NCBI RefSeq assembly: GCF_030272615.1
Contig: NC_081406.1
Span: 185,419,770-185,483,769 of the forward strand
From: Cryptomeria japonica
Taxonomy: Eukaryota; Streptophyta; Pinopsida; Cupressales; Cupressaceae
DNA length: 64,000 bases
Direction: 5' to 3'
Below, in pieces: positions 1-12,260 of the stretch (the first letter of the stretch is position 1; each line of letters begins with the position of its first letter). Made by a program: the position numbers and the translations under genes. The notes under the pieces are model-generated. The model was not told the DNA's origin. It was given only the letters and a program-made list of their open reading frames with translations, and searched no databases.

Positions 1-1350
1 AACCTACCAAGTGAGTTCTTTGAGGAAGATCAAGATAATACACTTATGTCTAGCAATGCCTCATCCCCTCACAAACAAATTGACTCTCTAGTGGCATCTA
101 TCCCTACACCTTTAGAGGTTTCCCAAGAACCTTCCATATTGTCCCCATCAAACAATACACCTAAGGATGCAATTACCCAAGGGCTATCCATAATTGATTG
201 CCAAGATAATCCAATTCATGATGCACATCCTTGTCATGTTTTAGAAATACAAGACCCAATGCAACCATGCACTTTATTGCCATTACTTGTTTTAGAGGAC
301 CCCATTCGAAGTCCCTCTTCCTCATGTTCAAGCATTGATTCCTTGTCAGAATCCATCACAAATGTTCAAAGTGCATTTCCTTCATGCCAAAACATTGATT
401 CCTTGTCAGTATCCTCCATGCATATCCAAAGTCCAACCCCATGTCAAGAGGATAATTTAGAGCATGAAGAAAGATGTCTTAAAATAGATCAAGATCACAA
501 TCTCGAAACCTTATCATCCCATCCAATTGTTGAACAGGATCCCATTTTCCCAGACACTCATGATGATTCCCCTATTCTTGTCCATCCTATCCAAATTCCT
601 ATTGACACTCCATTCCCTGAGCAAGATCAAGATATCCCAGTCCATCCAATCCCAAACGATCCCTTTTCATTTCATGAACATAATGTCCTTTCAAATCCCA
701 TTGTCATTCCACTTCCTAAGAAAGAACAATATATCCCTTCCATCCTTTCCGATGATTCCATTAAAAGTCAAGAGAAAAGCACCTTTAAAGAGGATTCCAA
801 TGATCTTCTTCCTTGTCAAGATCAAATTATTCCTTTAAATCCTCCACAAGATCCACTTGTTCCTCCATCTCCTTGTCTTAATGCTCCATATACACTCCAA
901 GATTGTATTTCTTTTGATGATCCCATTATTTCTCCCATTCCATCTCTTGAAGAGTCTGTCATTGAACCATGTCCACAATATGATCCTAGTCCCCCTCACG
1001 ATCCTAATCCCACTCATGATTCTAATGTGTCAATGCAAGATGTTCATGAACCCTCGACATGCATAATGGGTTCTTCCACTTTGGTGCAATCCGATCCACT
1101 TCAAGATCTCATCATTTCTCTCATATCATATCCACCTCATAATGGACTTGCGTCTTCTTCCCAAAGAAAAGAGTATCCTACAAGTCAAGATATTCATAAA
1201 GGTAAAGGAGTAGACCTTCATGAGAAAGAACCCCTCCATATCAAAGAAGATCTTAAGGGTCATGTCTACACAACTCACTCTCAAGACATTGGTATCCCTC
1301 CGCAAAATCAAAATGTACACCTTCCCCATCATACTTTCCATCCATCTTAG
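1..1350 (+). pseudogene. C-terminal polyprotein-like segment of element K
   Basis: The frame is open from base 1, so the ATG at 46 is an internal methionine and the true start lies outside the window. The 450 codons are rich in Pro, Ser, Asp, His and Gln. They carry degenerate repeats of the form DPI-x-(S/P) and QDP, for example around residues 80-100, 165-185 and 280-300. No catalytic motif, zinc knuckle or membrane segment is seen. The composition resembles the linker after the protease of gypsy B (33150-33590). I read it as the low-complexity tail of a gypsy-type polyprotein. The frame breaks at 1350 and a similar sequence resumes in another frame from 1452. The function is unknown. Confidence 0.5.
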
Positions 1351-1451
1351 GTCCTTATATTCCTTCATCCTCTATGCAAGGTCAGTAAAGGCACACATCC
1401 TTAAGTAAATTTCATCAATCCAAAAGAAGTCCATTTCATTCATATCCATCC

Positions 1452-2066
1452 ATGCATTCCTTTCCCCCTCCAAGCAATTTGGATGCCAAGTATAAAAGTC
1501 ATAAGTCTAGCAATCCACATGTATTCAAGGATCAATATGTCCAATATAATCGACATGTCAAAACAAAGAATAATATGACCTATAAAGAAAAAAATATATC
1601 CAAAAGGCCACAAAGGCCCACTGAGCAAAATAAAGCAAAGTCAAAATCTATATGGGTTCCTAAATCCCTTGTGCAAGCAATGCACTCCAAGGAACCACAA
1701 AAGCATGAAAAATCAAAAACCATGTGGATCCCTAAGCGGCTCCTTGAAGCACAAAAGCCTAAAGAAACATCCAACTTGGCATCCAAAATTTCTATTCCTC
1801 CATCCAACCCTCTCAAATTTGTTCCTCCATCACCTTCTTCATCCGTTTTGGGCCCTTATGTCCCAAAATACCAAGCCTTTCCTCCGTCAAAATCTCAATA
1901 TCCAAAATACATCTTTCCTCCATCGGTCCATCACCCCTCAAGGTGTGTGCCAATGTCGATCTTGCCAACATTTCCATCCACTGAAGCCCAATTCTTCCAA
2001 TACCCTATCCATTATCCAGTGCATATTTTCCATCCTTTGATCCCTTTGATCCCATCCTTTGCATAA
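1452..2066 (+). pseudogene. K polyprotein tail, second frame with duplicated IW(V/I)PK motif
   Basis: About 204 codons lie in a different frame from the upstream segment. A basic stretch contains two related motifs, SIWVPKSL (about residues 66-73) and TMWIPKRLL (about residues 90-98), some 24 residues apart, which suggests an internal duplication. A Pro/Tyr/Phe-rich tail with YVPKY and FPPS repeats follows. The frame closes with TAA at 2064-2066. The 100-bp gap after 1350 still encodes similar residues in patches, so one decayed ORF broken by frameshift is likelier than two genes. I recognise no enzyme domain. Confidence 0.45.
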
Positions 2067-2235
2067 ATCTTCGCCTTAGTTTCATCTTATTTTTCCATGT
2101 CCTTATCCTACCAATGTCTTTGAGCATACTTTTAAAGGTCATGGTCCATTTTTTTTCAAGGTTAATATCCAAAAAAAAAGATGTTTGAGTCCTTCTTTCA
2201 TCCCCTATCATGTGTCCATTTTTGACTAAAATGTC

Positions 2236-2312
2236 AAAATACAAAAAAAAATTGAAAAAAAAAGAAAAAAAAAAAGTGAAAAAAAAGACAAAAGAAAAAA
2301 GTAAAGCAAAAA
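2236..2312. repeat. A-rich low-complexity tract
   Basis: The tract is nearly pure adenine with scattered G, T and C. It gives spurious Lys-rich (plus) and Phe-rich (minus) frames. Confidence 0.85.
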
Positions 2313-3041
2313 TAATTCGTCCACTGGTGAAAACCTGGCAAAAAGGTGCCTTGGGCAAGTACCATGATGAAAACCTGGCAAACAAGCATCATGCGTAATC
2401 TATGAACTTCTTGCACACCACGCTTGGGGGCAGGTTTCCTCCTTCATATCCTATTGCCCTTCATTGTCCTTCCAAACCCCTGTCATTACCCTTCATATCC
2501 TATCATCCCTCATGTCCAGTTTCCCTTTCCACCTTTGATCTTGACAAGGTTGAGGATCATCATGAGCATCACACATCTTGTTTGCAGCTTTTAGTCCATC
2601 ATAGCTTTTGGTCATTTATCCATTTGCTTATTATAACCTTTCATCCATATTCCCTGTCTTATTGCAACTTTCTATCACTATCCCTTAGCCAATCCCGACC
2701 TTCAGTCCATGTCCCTTATCCATTCTTGGTCTTACTTATCCTATCCATATCTTATCACTATCCATACACTCTTTTTTCATTCCTTGATCTTGATCTGACA
2801 TAAGGACGCAAAATTTAAACATTTAGTTTCAAAAACCTCTTGACATGTCCCTCATGCCATGTCACTGCTTTACATTGTCATATCCAGTCTCTTGTCCCAT
2901 CACGCCATAACCCTTGAAAACTGCATCCACGTTGTCTCCATGATAAAAGGCCTTTGTCTTCCCTCTATCCACCATCATTTTAGCAAGCCTATTTATTCAC
3001 CTGTCATATTCCTTTCCTTACCAGACACTGGGGGCAAAATC

Positions 3042-3198
3042 CACAAAAAAATTGAATAATGTCCTGAAAAAAATCTCTAAAAAAAAATTGAAAAATGTCT
3101 TGAAATAATCAAAAAAATTGAAAAATGTCTTGAAATAATTCAAAAAAAATTGAAAAATGTCCTGAACAAATCTCTAAAAAATGGAAAAATGTCTAGAG
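3042..3198. repeat. Degenerate ~30-35 bp A-rich tandem repeat
   Basis: About five copies of a unit built on AAAAATTGAAAAATGTCYTG, alternating with GAAATAATC or CTCTAAAAA spacers, lie in the K 3' region. Confidence 0.7.
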
Positions 3199-3964
3199 AA
3201 AATCATGTGCTTTAATGAAATCATGCCTAAATAGATGAAACTTTTCAATTAAACCAGACATTCAAACTGATCAAAACTGTCATATCAATCAATATTAACA
3301 TCATTTGTCCTTGTCACTAATATCATGGGTCTTATACAGGGTGTGGTATACTTGAAACCAAACTGTCTCCTATCTTAGACGGGGTACCACATGTCCTAAA
3401 ACCAGACAGCATGATCATCCTATCAACACTTTCAACTTTTGACAATGAAGATCAAGGTGTCTGTTTGATTTATTGGCATCTTATCTTTTTTATTGATTTC
3501 TCTTTGATCATGTTCCTATGTTGCTTGATGATGTCAGTGAGTGATTTAGAGTGACCGGGATGGTTCATGGTTCTTTTCTTTTTTGGTTGTGATTGTTGTT
3601 TGTCTGTGATGTGTCTGTCTTTTGCAAAAAGGGTTGCATTTCAGCTCTGGCCTTCAATGCCATGATGCTCTGCATCCACTTTGCTACATTAAATAAAGGT
3701 TCTCACCTACTTCTGTGCATTGGTGAAAGCAAGTTTTTCTTCATCTCTAACTGTCCTCTATCTAATTTCTTCTTACTAACATTTCTTCCGTCCGTCTTGG
3801 TAGTCCGTTTGATCCTATCATCTTCTGTCATTCTTATCGATGAATTGGCCTATTTTCTACATGATTCTAGCCAATTCCTCAAGGGGGCATGCATATGTCA
3901 TTATTATTGTCTGGGGCATTTTTATTATTGTTCTTTAAAAGAACGCTTAAAATCGCATTGTCTC

Positions 3965-3979
3965 AAAGAGGGGCAAAAA
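3965..3979 (+). other. Polypurine tract candidate of element K
   Basis: AAAGAGGGGCAAAAA lies directly upstream of the terminal repeat. It resembles the B tract AGTGGGGGCAAAA and is positioned to prime plus-strand DNA synthesis if the repeat is a plus-oriented 3' LTR. Confidence 0.4.
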
Positions 3980-5241
3980 CAAATCATTAGCTCAATCACG
4001 AAAGCTTAAATGTAATGATCTATCCTAAACACATTCAATAAAGACATAAAGACAAAACATTCAAAAATAAATACTATGCAAACCAAACATAGATCTGAAT
4101 GCTTCCTTCATGCGGCTCCATTGTTCTTCTTTCCTCTCCAAATAGCCTTTGTTTGTGGATCTCACCTTCAAGTGCATACACATGAGATGAAAGCAAATAG
4201 ACAAGATTATGGCGCAAGAGTACTCGAAATGTGATTGTTTTGACAAAGCGATTATTTCGACAAAGTAATTACTAGGGATCAGGGGATTTTGATTGAAGAA
4301 ACTCATCCAATTTATAGATAAATTGGAGAAATGATCAAATTAGCATGATAGTGATTCGAATAGAAATTCAAATCAAGAATAGCAAAAATGACAAATTGCT
4401 ATGCAAGGACTTATGATGATTTATGACAATTTATGACAAATTGCTATGCAAGGACTTATGATGATTTATGACAATTTATGACAAATTGCTATGCAAGGAC
4501 TTATGACAAGATTTTGAAAATAGAAATAGACATTTAGGAATTTAAGAGAAATTAGAAAATTAAGTTGGAAATGATGACTTGGAAATTAGGAAATTGATGA
4601 AAATTAGGTAAATTAATTAATAATTTCTCGTTCATTAATTAATTTACAAAAATAGGAGGAAATTAATTAGCCAATTAAATAAACATTTAATTGTGACAAG
4701 AAGACTTAGGATAAATAAATAAATTATTTAACCTAGAGGGAAAATGCCAAACAAGATTAAATGAATAAATCATAAAACCTTGGAAGATGAATTAGAAATG
4801 GAAAGATGACAATTAGGTCTTGACAAAAGATAATTAATGCCGATTCGATTTGATCATAATTTTGAATTGATAAATGATTTGATTGACAAATGCGCTAATT
4901 GATGAGGAACAATGACTAATTGATCCAAATTGACATGATGACGACGATCGATGATAAATTTATCGCAAGATGACAAAATTGATGATGTCCAAAATGAGCA
5001 TGCACATTGATGTGACAAGATAGGATTGATCAAAATCATGACTGAAAATTATTGTCGACAAGATTGAATTCGAAAGCGAGATGATTGAAGAATGCAGAAG
5101 AAAGACTCAATGCTCACAAATGATAAAGACCAAGTGCGTGACATAGGAGAAATGTTAATGCGACACAAAAACCCTAAAATAAGGCAATACGCAAATGTTA
5201 AAGTATGACTCCGCAAGCGTTGACCATTTTTAGGTGTCTAC
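3980..5241. repeat. Terminal (LTR-like) repeat of K; second copy at 37218-38583
   Basis: The segment is clearly homologous, with small indels, to 37218-38583. Both copies end TGACCATTTTTAGGTGTCTACA. Orientation is ambiguous. Read on plus, a purine tract precedes it, as for a 3' LTR. Read on minus, it starts TGTAGACACC and contains a TATA-like TCTATAAATTGG (complement of 4308-4320), as for a 5' LTR. The small ORFs inside (for example 4061-4306 and 4854-5039 minus) show no motif. Confidence 0.6.
4389..4510. repeat. 45-bp tandem repeat, about 2.7 copies
   Basis: The unit begins TGACAAATTGCTATGCAAGG and starts at 4389, 4434 and 4479, giving an exact 45-bp period inside the K terminal repeat. The homologous copy at 37.7 kb lacks the triplication, so it arose after the copies separated. 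Confidence 0.9.
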
Positions 5242-5826
5242 AGGTATACCTTATGGGCTTTAGGAAACACCTTTAAACTACCCCTAGGAGTCCATTTGAC
5301 CCCTTATAAACCCATCTGAAGTTAACTTTCGAGTCAAACCTGTGACCACTCCAAAGAATCTCTACCCAAGGAAATTTTAGAACCACAATCAAATGTTTGA
5401 AAAAGCTATAGTTGAACAACTCGCTCCAAGAGACAAGTCAAAAATCAAGACATAAATCAACACGTGTCAAGTGACACAATAAAATACATTACAAAATTAC
5501 ACATGAAATTTGTCTCTTGTTGGATTTACACAAATTAATAAATTTAATTTAACACACATGCAACATTTACTTTCACAAATAAAATACGATACATATGGGA
5601 TGTTGTCTCTCCAAATAGACAACCCCTGGCTTTATGAACGTACATAGGTCTAGGTTTGGTTCTCCACAATGTTTCCATGGTCACATGGATAATTTTCCTG
5701 TGCATCTCAATTATGCATTAGTAATTCCAAATAATCTCATATAATATTAAACACATGAATAAGAATACACATCAAACACTCTGCATATAGTTTACATTTA
5801 AACAAATCGATATATCTTATATCCAA
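5242..5826. repeat. 585-bp direct repeat of element J, left copy
   Basis: The segment matches 14081-14668 at high identity, from GGTATACCTTATGGGC to ATATCTTATATCCA. It is probably the surviving part of one LTR of J, with the rest displaced to the left of the window by the K insertion. No coding potential is seen. Confidence 0.75.
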
Positions 5827-6974
5827 ATAAATCCACATAAGCAATTATCATAATCGTCATAATTTTGATCCATACATAAGACATGCATCTTATTTCTATC
5901 ATCATAGTAAAGTATTGCAAATCCAATAATGACATACATCATCTCAAAGTTATCCTATTCTAGAATCATATAAAGCTATGTATCCATTACACATCAAAAT
6001 GTACACCTCAAGGTGAAATGATTCTGTAACCTGGTTCAATTACTTTTCTCACCAATCTATCCATCTAACATAGCCCATCCTATTGAATTATAGCATTTAT
6101 TAGTAAGGTCAACCATGGTCAACTGAGTTAACCAGAGCTTGATCGAGGAGGGGCTCTACATCCTCCTCCCCTAGAGATCGACTTACTCCTAGAAGTCGCA
6201 TGAGCAGAATACGAGATAGGGACATAACATTTCCCATAATTTCAATAGGTTACTCTAAATCTTATCTTTCCTACTATAAATATGCATTACCAAAACCAAC
6301 TTATTATTGTAATTAGCTTACTATCTTTATAAGGTTAAATTCTTACATTTCCCTTCAGTCTTAGGTAGGTGTTTACAAAATTCTATCTTTCAACAACTTA
6401 CGTTAAAGCACCATCCAAATTATATCAATAACACACATCAACTCCCATAATCAAGGTTACACATGATAGTTTACTTATAAATTTCTAGGAGTCATACTTA
6501 TTAAGAGTTCATCTAAAACATGTTTATCCCACTACAATTGTCATCCATTCTCGCCACTAAAGAGAACTGACATCACAGTTTATCCATAATGAATCGACTT
6601 ATTTTACATCAAGGTGCCTCATAAGGGGGTTAATGACATATTTGTTAAACCACCCTAGGTGCATGATTTCTTCCAACATCCTTAGGCAACAAGGAATAAT
6701 CAAGTTTAAGTTCTTTCAATCTACCCATAAGTAGGAAAATTTTCTACTTCTAGGTCCCACAATGCTTGGTATTTCTAGGAACCAAGGTTTTAGTTTCATA
6801 TGTACATTATTCACAAAACCCAAACATTAAGGTACATAACCATGCCATTCTAAGGGAGTGATGAAAATTAATAATTATTTTCTTTTTGATCTCATCCACG
6901 CAATCATCTCCATACACATGCCAAATTTATCAGTCTGCAATTATCATCACTTTCACAATTCATTAGGTCTAGAT

Positions 6975-7009
<35 letters not shown>

Positions 7010-9844
7010 TTTTATTTATTTATTTTTTTCTTATAATTTTCCTCTCTTAGATTACTTGCAAATAATTTTATTTAGGAGAATATTCCTTTCTTTACCCTAT
7101 ATTCGAAATAACATTCTTTGTTTAATCTGTGTGCCTAATTTCACTCCTTGCAGTATTCTCCCTTGACACACTATCAGTGGTTCAATGAACATGATAGACA
7201 TTACACAAATCACATCACTAGGGCTAGCTATAATAACGTCAAAATGACCATTTGACACTTTAAAAGATCAAAATAAAAGTTACTTTCACCAAGTCCAATC
7301 AAAGAAGAAAAGTGCCAACAATTGAAAGATATTAAAATTAGCAACATGGCAAGTGCCATAGCTCCAATGAAAAGAAATATAAATTTAGTGGTCCTTTCAT
7401 CATAAAAATAAATAAATAAAAAGAAAGTACTAGCCCCTAGATCGCAAAATACTATTCAAAGAAAGTCAAAAATACTGTCGAATCAAAACTCGAAACAAGA
7501 TGACCATACTAGCCATGCTATAGGGAGTAACCACAACACATCACCCAAGATCACACGTCCTGAGTGTGTTAGGAAGTGATTATTAGACTCTTGAGATTCT
7601 TAGATTATCTATATTCCTTTATTATTTACGAAATATCTTATGCACCTGAGATTACAATCATTTTATAGATCGTGTTCCATTTTAACCTTCACGTGATTGC
7701 TAGCGCAAGCCACACTTTCTGACATACTCCATTACCTATTTAGGGGTATTAACATCCATAATTATATCTAACAGGTGATTGCACTAACTCTACTATCCTT
7801 CGTCCATTCTTCTAGGACTTCCATTGATTTTCTTGGTATGCTAAACCTTGGTTCAATATTACATGGTAACTCATGCATCAACACTTTCATGTCTTACTCA
7901 CATGTGATGGATAGTTTGGCACAGAATTATCACTTGTATACTTAGGAACACTTATGATTACTAGGGACATCATTTGATCTCTTAGCCCTTTGCTAGCTCC
8001 TTGAATTTTCACCTTTAATCATCCTTTCATTCTCATCACTAAGGAGCATGTTGCCAAATTACTAACACTTATGGTTAAGGACCATTTGGGGTGGACTAAT
8101 TGTCAAGTAAAATCAATAACACTTGACAACTAATTCCTTCCCACACATTTCATGACATATTTCAAACAACGCAGAGAGTTGACTTATTCCCTCTTACTTC
8201 CCTTATGCAACTTATGATATCAAGGGGGTGTGCACTCGAGAAGTGACCAACACTCACCCTATGAATTAAAATTTGGTAAAAAGAAGTTATCTTTTTCCAT
8301 ATTACTTAGTTATATTTACTTACTAGACAATTTTCGGCGTATCACAACTTACAATTTCCTTCAAACCATGTAAACCACCTTATCATCATAATATCTTGTT
8401 ACCCAATTACGGTATAATATAAGGGTGTCCAATAATTACCAATGTCTTAAGACTCCCATAATTTCTAAGTTCTCCCTTGGCTAACCACATAATTCGGTTC
8501 CTTATCCATGTTCTCATAATATATCTTATACTGCCAACTAATTGTCATTAAAACCTTTGTATTATAATACTGATATACTATCTTTCCATAAGCCATTTCC
8601 ATCTACATGTTGTTTCATCCATACTTAATGTTTTCGCATACCTTCACACTTGAGTGCCATAAATTTACAAACCTACTTCGGTTGTGTCAAGTAGTTAGAT
8701 TGTGTTACATATTGTCTTGTAACTAGTGACTAGTCATGATTGGGTTGCACTTTTCTCCTTAGGTTCTATACGAATATTAGCTACCCATTCCAAGAGTATA
8801 AGATCCTAATACTTTTGCACTCCTTGCACTTCAATAGGGATTTTTGTATGATTCCCAAATTGTCCTTGCTTTCCTTGCCATTAATTTCTCCAAGATTGTC
8901 TTCCCATAAGGGAACTAGTTGTGGCTTTAATTTGCTTGTTTCTCCAATTATATAACTACAGATGAACTTAGGGTTTATTGAAATTACATGCTTTACCCCA
9001 AGAAGTTCATGTATCCTTTCTCCTTAGTTAATTCACCTACAATAATTGCTAGGGTCCACTTATCAAGGAGATTGCCATTCATCATTTTAGTTCTTATCTT
9101 TAGGGTTATACAACTCTAGCTTCTCTGTGTTGCTACAAGGATTATCTAACGAATGCTCTTAATAAGCAACCTAGCCTGACCACATGCTTAAGGCACCTAT
9201 TCATTAGGATAGGTTAATGCTTCTTTTTAATATTTGCAAGAGTACCTCTTAACTCTTCTTCATTGTTGTCTCAAATGGTGGTCGTGGTCGTTGAACCACC
9301 GAAATGTTTGCATAGCAAAAAAAAAACTTAACTTGAGTTGTCACTATCTCAATTATCTTATTTCTTGTGCCTTCATCTTATGTCTAACTAGCTTTCTTGA
9401 CTTGCCAATTCAAGAACATACCTCAATGGATGGTATTCTCTTAGTTACCATCAGAGGTATTTTATTGCAGAATTATCTCCTCATACTTGATTTGATTAGG
9501 GCAATAATTGCGTTTGGGTTCCAATCGAATGGTAACCTTATAAGTACTAATGGTCTAAATTTCATTTATTAAATACCGAGAATATTTATAATTTTAAAAT
9601 TTTTGGAGCCTTTGGGGTCTTATTATGACATAAATATTATGACTAATTAGTTTCAAATTTCAGGGCTTTTAGTGACCCTAGGAACCCCTTGAATTGATGT
9701 ATGTTGATCTATTGATTTAGATGAGTTTCCACTTATGTTTCACTCTGTTATTTCGCAAGTTTCCACCTAGGTATTATACTTCGAAGCCATAGTTTAGTTT
9801 AGCTAAGTTATGAATGTAGCCCATGTTCACCAGTGTATGAACCT
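5827..9844 (-). other. Interior of element J, no recognisable coding region
   Basis: About 4 kb of AT-rich DNA lies between the left J repeat and the PBS. I see no gag, protease, RT or integrase motif on either strand. The ORFs at 6858-7166, 8740-8955 and 9234-9572 lack motifs. A minus-strand purine tract (complement of 6161-6176) next to TGTAGAGCCCC is an alternative LTR edge. The region fits a non-coding (LARD-like) or fully decayed interior. Confidence 0.4.
6975..7002. repeat. (CA)14 microsatellite
   Basis: This is an uninterrupted CA dinucleotide run followed by TATATATTTTTATTTATTTATT. Confidence 0.95.
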
Positions 9845-9860
9845 GGGGCTCTGATACCAA
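9845..9860 (-). other. Primer-binding site of element J (tRNA-Met type)
   Basis: The minus strand reads TTGGTATCAGAGCCCC, the usual complement of the initiator-Met tRNA 3' end. It lies 2 bp from a sequence ending GGGCATGACA, a typical LTR 3' end. It fixes J as a minus-strand LTR element. Confidence 0.8.
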
Positions 9861-10886
9861 AATGTCATGCCCAAACATTTGGGCAAAAACACACACAACA
9901 ATTTTTTTTTTTGAAACACTTAATTATATGCAACCTATGCTTAATTAGATGTGACAACTTAATAGGTTGTTCCAAGCGGAATCTTAAATTATAATAAAAC
10001 ATTTTCTAACATGAGTAATGAATAGTACAAATTTACCCAGAAGCCTTAGGTTTCTATAAAACTCCTAGACGACAAAGTTAGGATATTCCTAACATATCAA
10101 ATTACGATAACTCCTATAATCAAACAGAACAAAATGATTTTATAAGGACAATAATAAATTCACATCGAATGTCCCTTTTATTACAATTGCAAATTATAAT
10201 TCTTAATTAGATTGACTTCTACTAAATAGGCATTAATATAATTACTTGCTTCAATAATAATTATTTATCTCCTAACATGTTTCCTCCATCCGTGATAATA
10301 CATCCTTCCTTTATAACTTGATTAAATCTTGCGTCTATAAATTAATTATTAATATTATTTTAACGTAATAATATTAATTAATCAAGCAAATGAAAATTGA
10401 AGTGTCAAATGTTAAAATGCTAGTTGCTTTATTTAGTATAAGATTCCATCTAGGCTAAATGAATTCACAAGATCGAGATCTTGGACTTATTTTCGAACAT
10501 AAATAATTCCACCACGATATCCTCTTCCAAAGAAATTATTATTATCCCACCAATTAATTAAATATATAAATTCATTAAGCACAAATCTCTAAATTAATTG
10601 ACAAGAGATACTATCAATCTCAAATAATCTTTTAATTACACGAAGCATTAATTATATCAAATCTAATACTAATATTTAGACTATTAACAAATTAGTATTT
10701 AGGGAGCGATAAATATAATGCATTTAAAATTCATCTAGAGGTTAAAGTGACCTTTATTAGCATTTGCTTCATAACTCTAGTTAATGTTGACCAAATAAAT
10801 GATTCCCTAAGGTCAAAATACTAGTAAAGCACCTATTAATACATGCTAATAAAATAAAACCCATTAGTTTTCAATTGAAAACTAGT

Positions 10887-11220
<334 letters not shown>

Positions 11221-11454
11221 TATGAATTTATTAACTTAAGAAATTTAAATATAAACTATTAGTATTCAAAAGTATATATGAGATACCCTATTCAAAATTT
11301 GAATAGGGTTTCCCCCCTTTTCTTTTATTTCACTTAAACCATTTAATATTTGTAACCCTATATTTAAAGTTACATTTACCACACATATTTAATTTTAATC
11401 TATTCTAAGTTTGCCCTAACCCAAAATTTGGATTAGGGCATGTGTGTTTTCTAG

Positions 11455-11970
11455 GTTTGGAGGAGCCATGGCGGAGGAGGAGTTTTTTGAGTGGCTGCAA
11501 GGTTTAATGGAGGTCACGGGGCACACAGAGGGTGGGAGAGGTCTTTCACAATGGGAGGGGCGGTAGTGGTGGAGACCTCGGGTTCTCCCCGCAGAGACGA
11601 CCGCAACCATGCCTGCGGGCCGCATCCCACAGCAATGGCCTTTTTGAGTGGCTGCAAGGTTTAATGGAGGTCGTGGGGCACACAGAGGGCAGGAGAGGTC
11701 TTTCACAGTGGGAGGGGCAGCGGTGGTGGAGACCCCGGCGGCTCCCCGCAGGGATGACCGCAACCATGCCTGCAAGTCATGGCCCATAGTGCGGCCTTGG
11801 CCACCGCTGTGGGATGTCGCCCACAGCTCGGTTGCGTCGTCGCTGGGGGGCGCTGCCCACAGGGGGGCCGAACCCTCCCTGACTGTGGGTTACGGCCCAC
11901 AGTGGCGGCTGCAGCCACTACTGAAGGTCGCTGCCCACAGCGCGGGGGGGCCGAGGCTCCCCCTTTTGAT
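11455..11970. repeat. GC-rich tandem-repeat island
   Basis: The island is sharply GC-rich in an AT-rich setting. Two copies of a 157-bp unit start near 11480 and 11637; the phrase GAGTGGCTGCAAGGTTTAATG recurs at 11489 and 11646. Beyond them GCCCACAG recurs at 11819, 11855, 11895 and 11933, spaced 36-40 bp. ORFs open on both strands across it because GC-rich repeats lack stops. None shows a known domain, so I do not call a gene. It may be a minisatellite inside the J LTR. Confidence 0.75.
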
Positions 11971-12029
11971 TTATTTTTCTTTTTTGATTTAAAAAATAAT
12001 TTTAGTGTTCCCTTTTTTTTTGATATTTT

Positions 12030-12083
12030 TTTTAAAATACAAAATATATAATATATAAATATATATGTATATATATATAAATT

Positions 12084-12114
<31 letters not shown>

Positions 12115-12260
12115 CTTTCTGTGGTATAAAAAGTTTTCCCTTTCTTTTTAAAAAAAAGAAGTTTCACAGATAGAGAAATAAATGTGAAGTTTTATATATG
12201 TATATATATTTATATTTTTATATATATACATATATATACACATTTAAGCAATATATATTT
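12030..12260. repeat. Clustered TA/ATATGTAT low-complexity tracts
   Basis: Several short (TA)n and TATATGTA runs (12055-12114 and 12196-12250) are interspersed with A- and T-runs. Confidence 0.85.

Larger units (their letters stand above)
2067..3980 (+). other. 3' untranslated region of element K
   Basis: The stretch is AT-rich and pyrimidine-biased with no sustained coding frame. It contains an A-rich run, a GAAAACCTGGCAAAAAGGTGCC-like duplicated phrase (2328 and 2370), short tandem repeats and several GGGGGCA purine motifs. The ORFs at 2402-2803 and 3593-4009 have no recognisable motifs and biased low-complexity composition, so I treat them as chance frames. Confidence 0.4.
1..5241 (+). 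mobile_element. Gypsy-like LTR retrotransposon K, 3' part (open at left edge)
   Basis: The segment holds a long proline/serine-rich polyprotein tail, then about 1.9 kb of AT-rich 3' sequence with repeated GGGGGCA-type purine motifs (near 2425, 3027, 3881 and 3966), then a purine tract and a terminal repeat ending TCTACA at 5241. The next base begins the 585-bp J repeat exactly where the intact J copy at 14081 reads CCCATA then GGTATACC. K therefore looks inserted into J, with its 5' half outside the window. The superfamily call is inferred from resemblance to the P/S-rich downstream region of gypsy B. No RT, integrase or protease is visible here. Confidence 0.55.

Noticed and set aside
2402-4009. 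ORFs 2402-2803, 2859-3059 and 3593-4009 as genes
   Set aside because: Pyrimidine-biased hydrophobic low-complexity translations without motifs, inside the K 3' region.
4389-4510. CRISPR-like array
   Set aside because: Direct tandem 45-bp repeats without spacers in plant repeat DNA. No spaced repeat array was seen anywhere.
9845-9860. tRNA-Met gene fragment
   Set aside because: Only the 3'-end complement is present and it sits beside an LTR end, so it is a primer-binding site. The same holds at 20681 and 27042. No tRNA cloverleaf was noticed in the window.
11416-12051. Overlapping ORFs on both strands across the GC-rich island as protein genes
   Set aside because: They arise from GC-rich tandem repeats, overlap on opposite strands, repeat at 157-bp period and show no domain.
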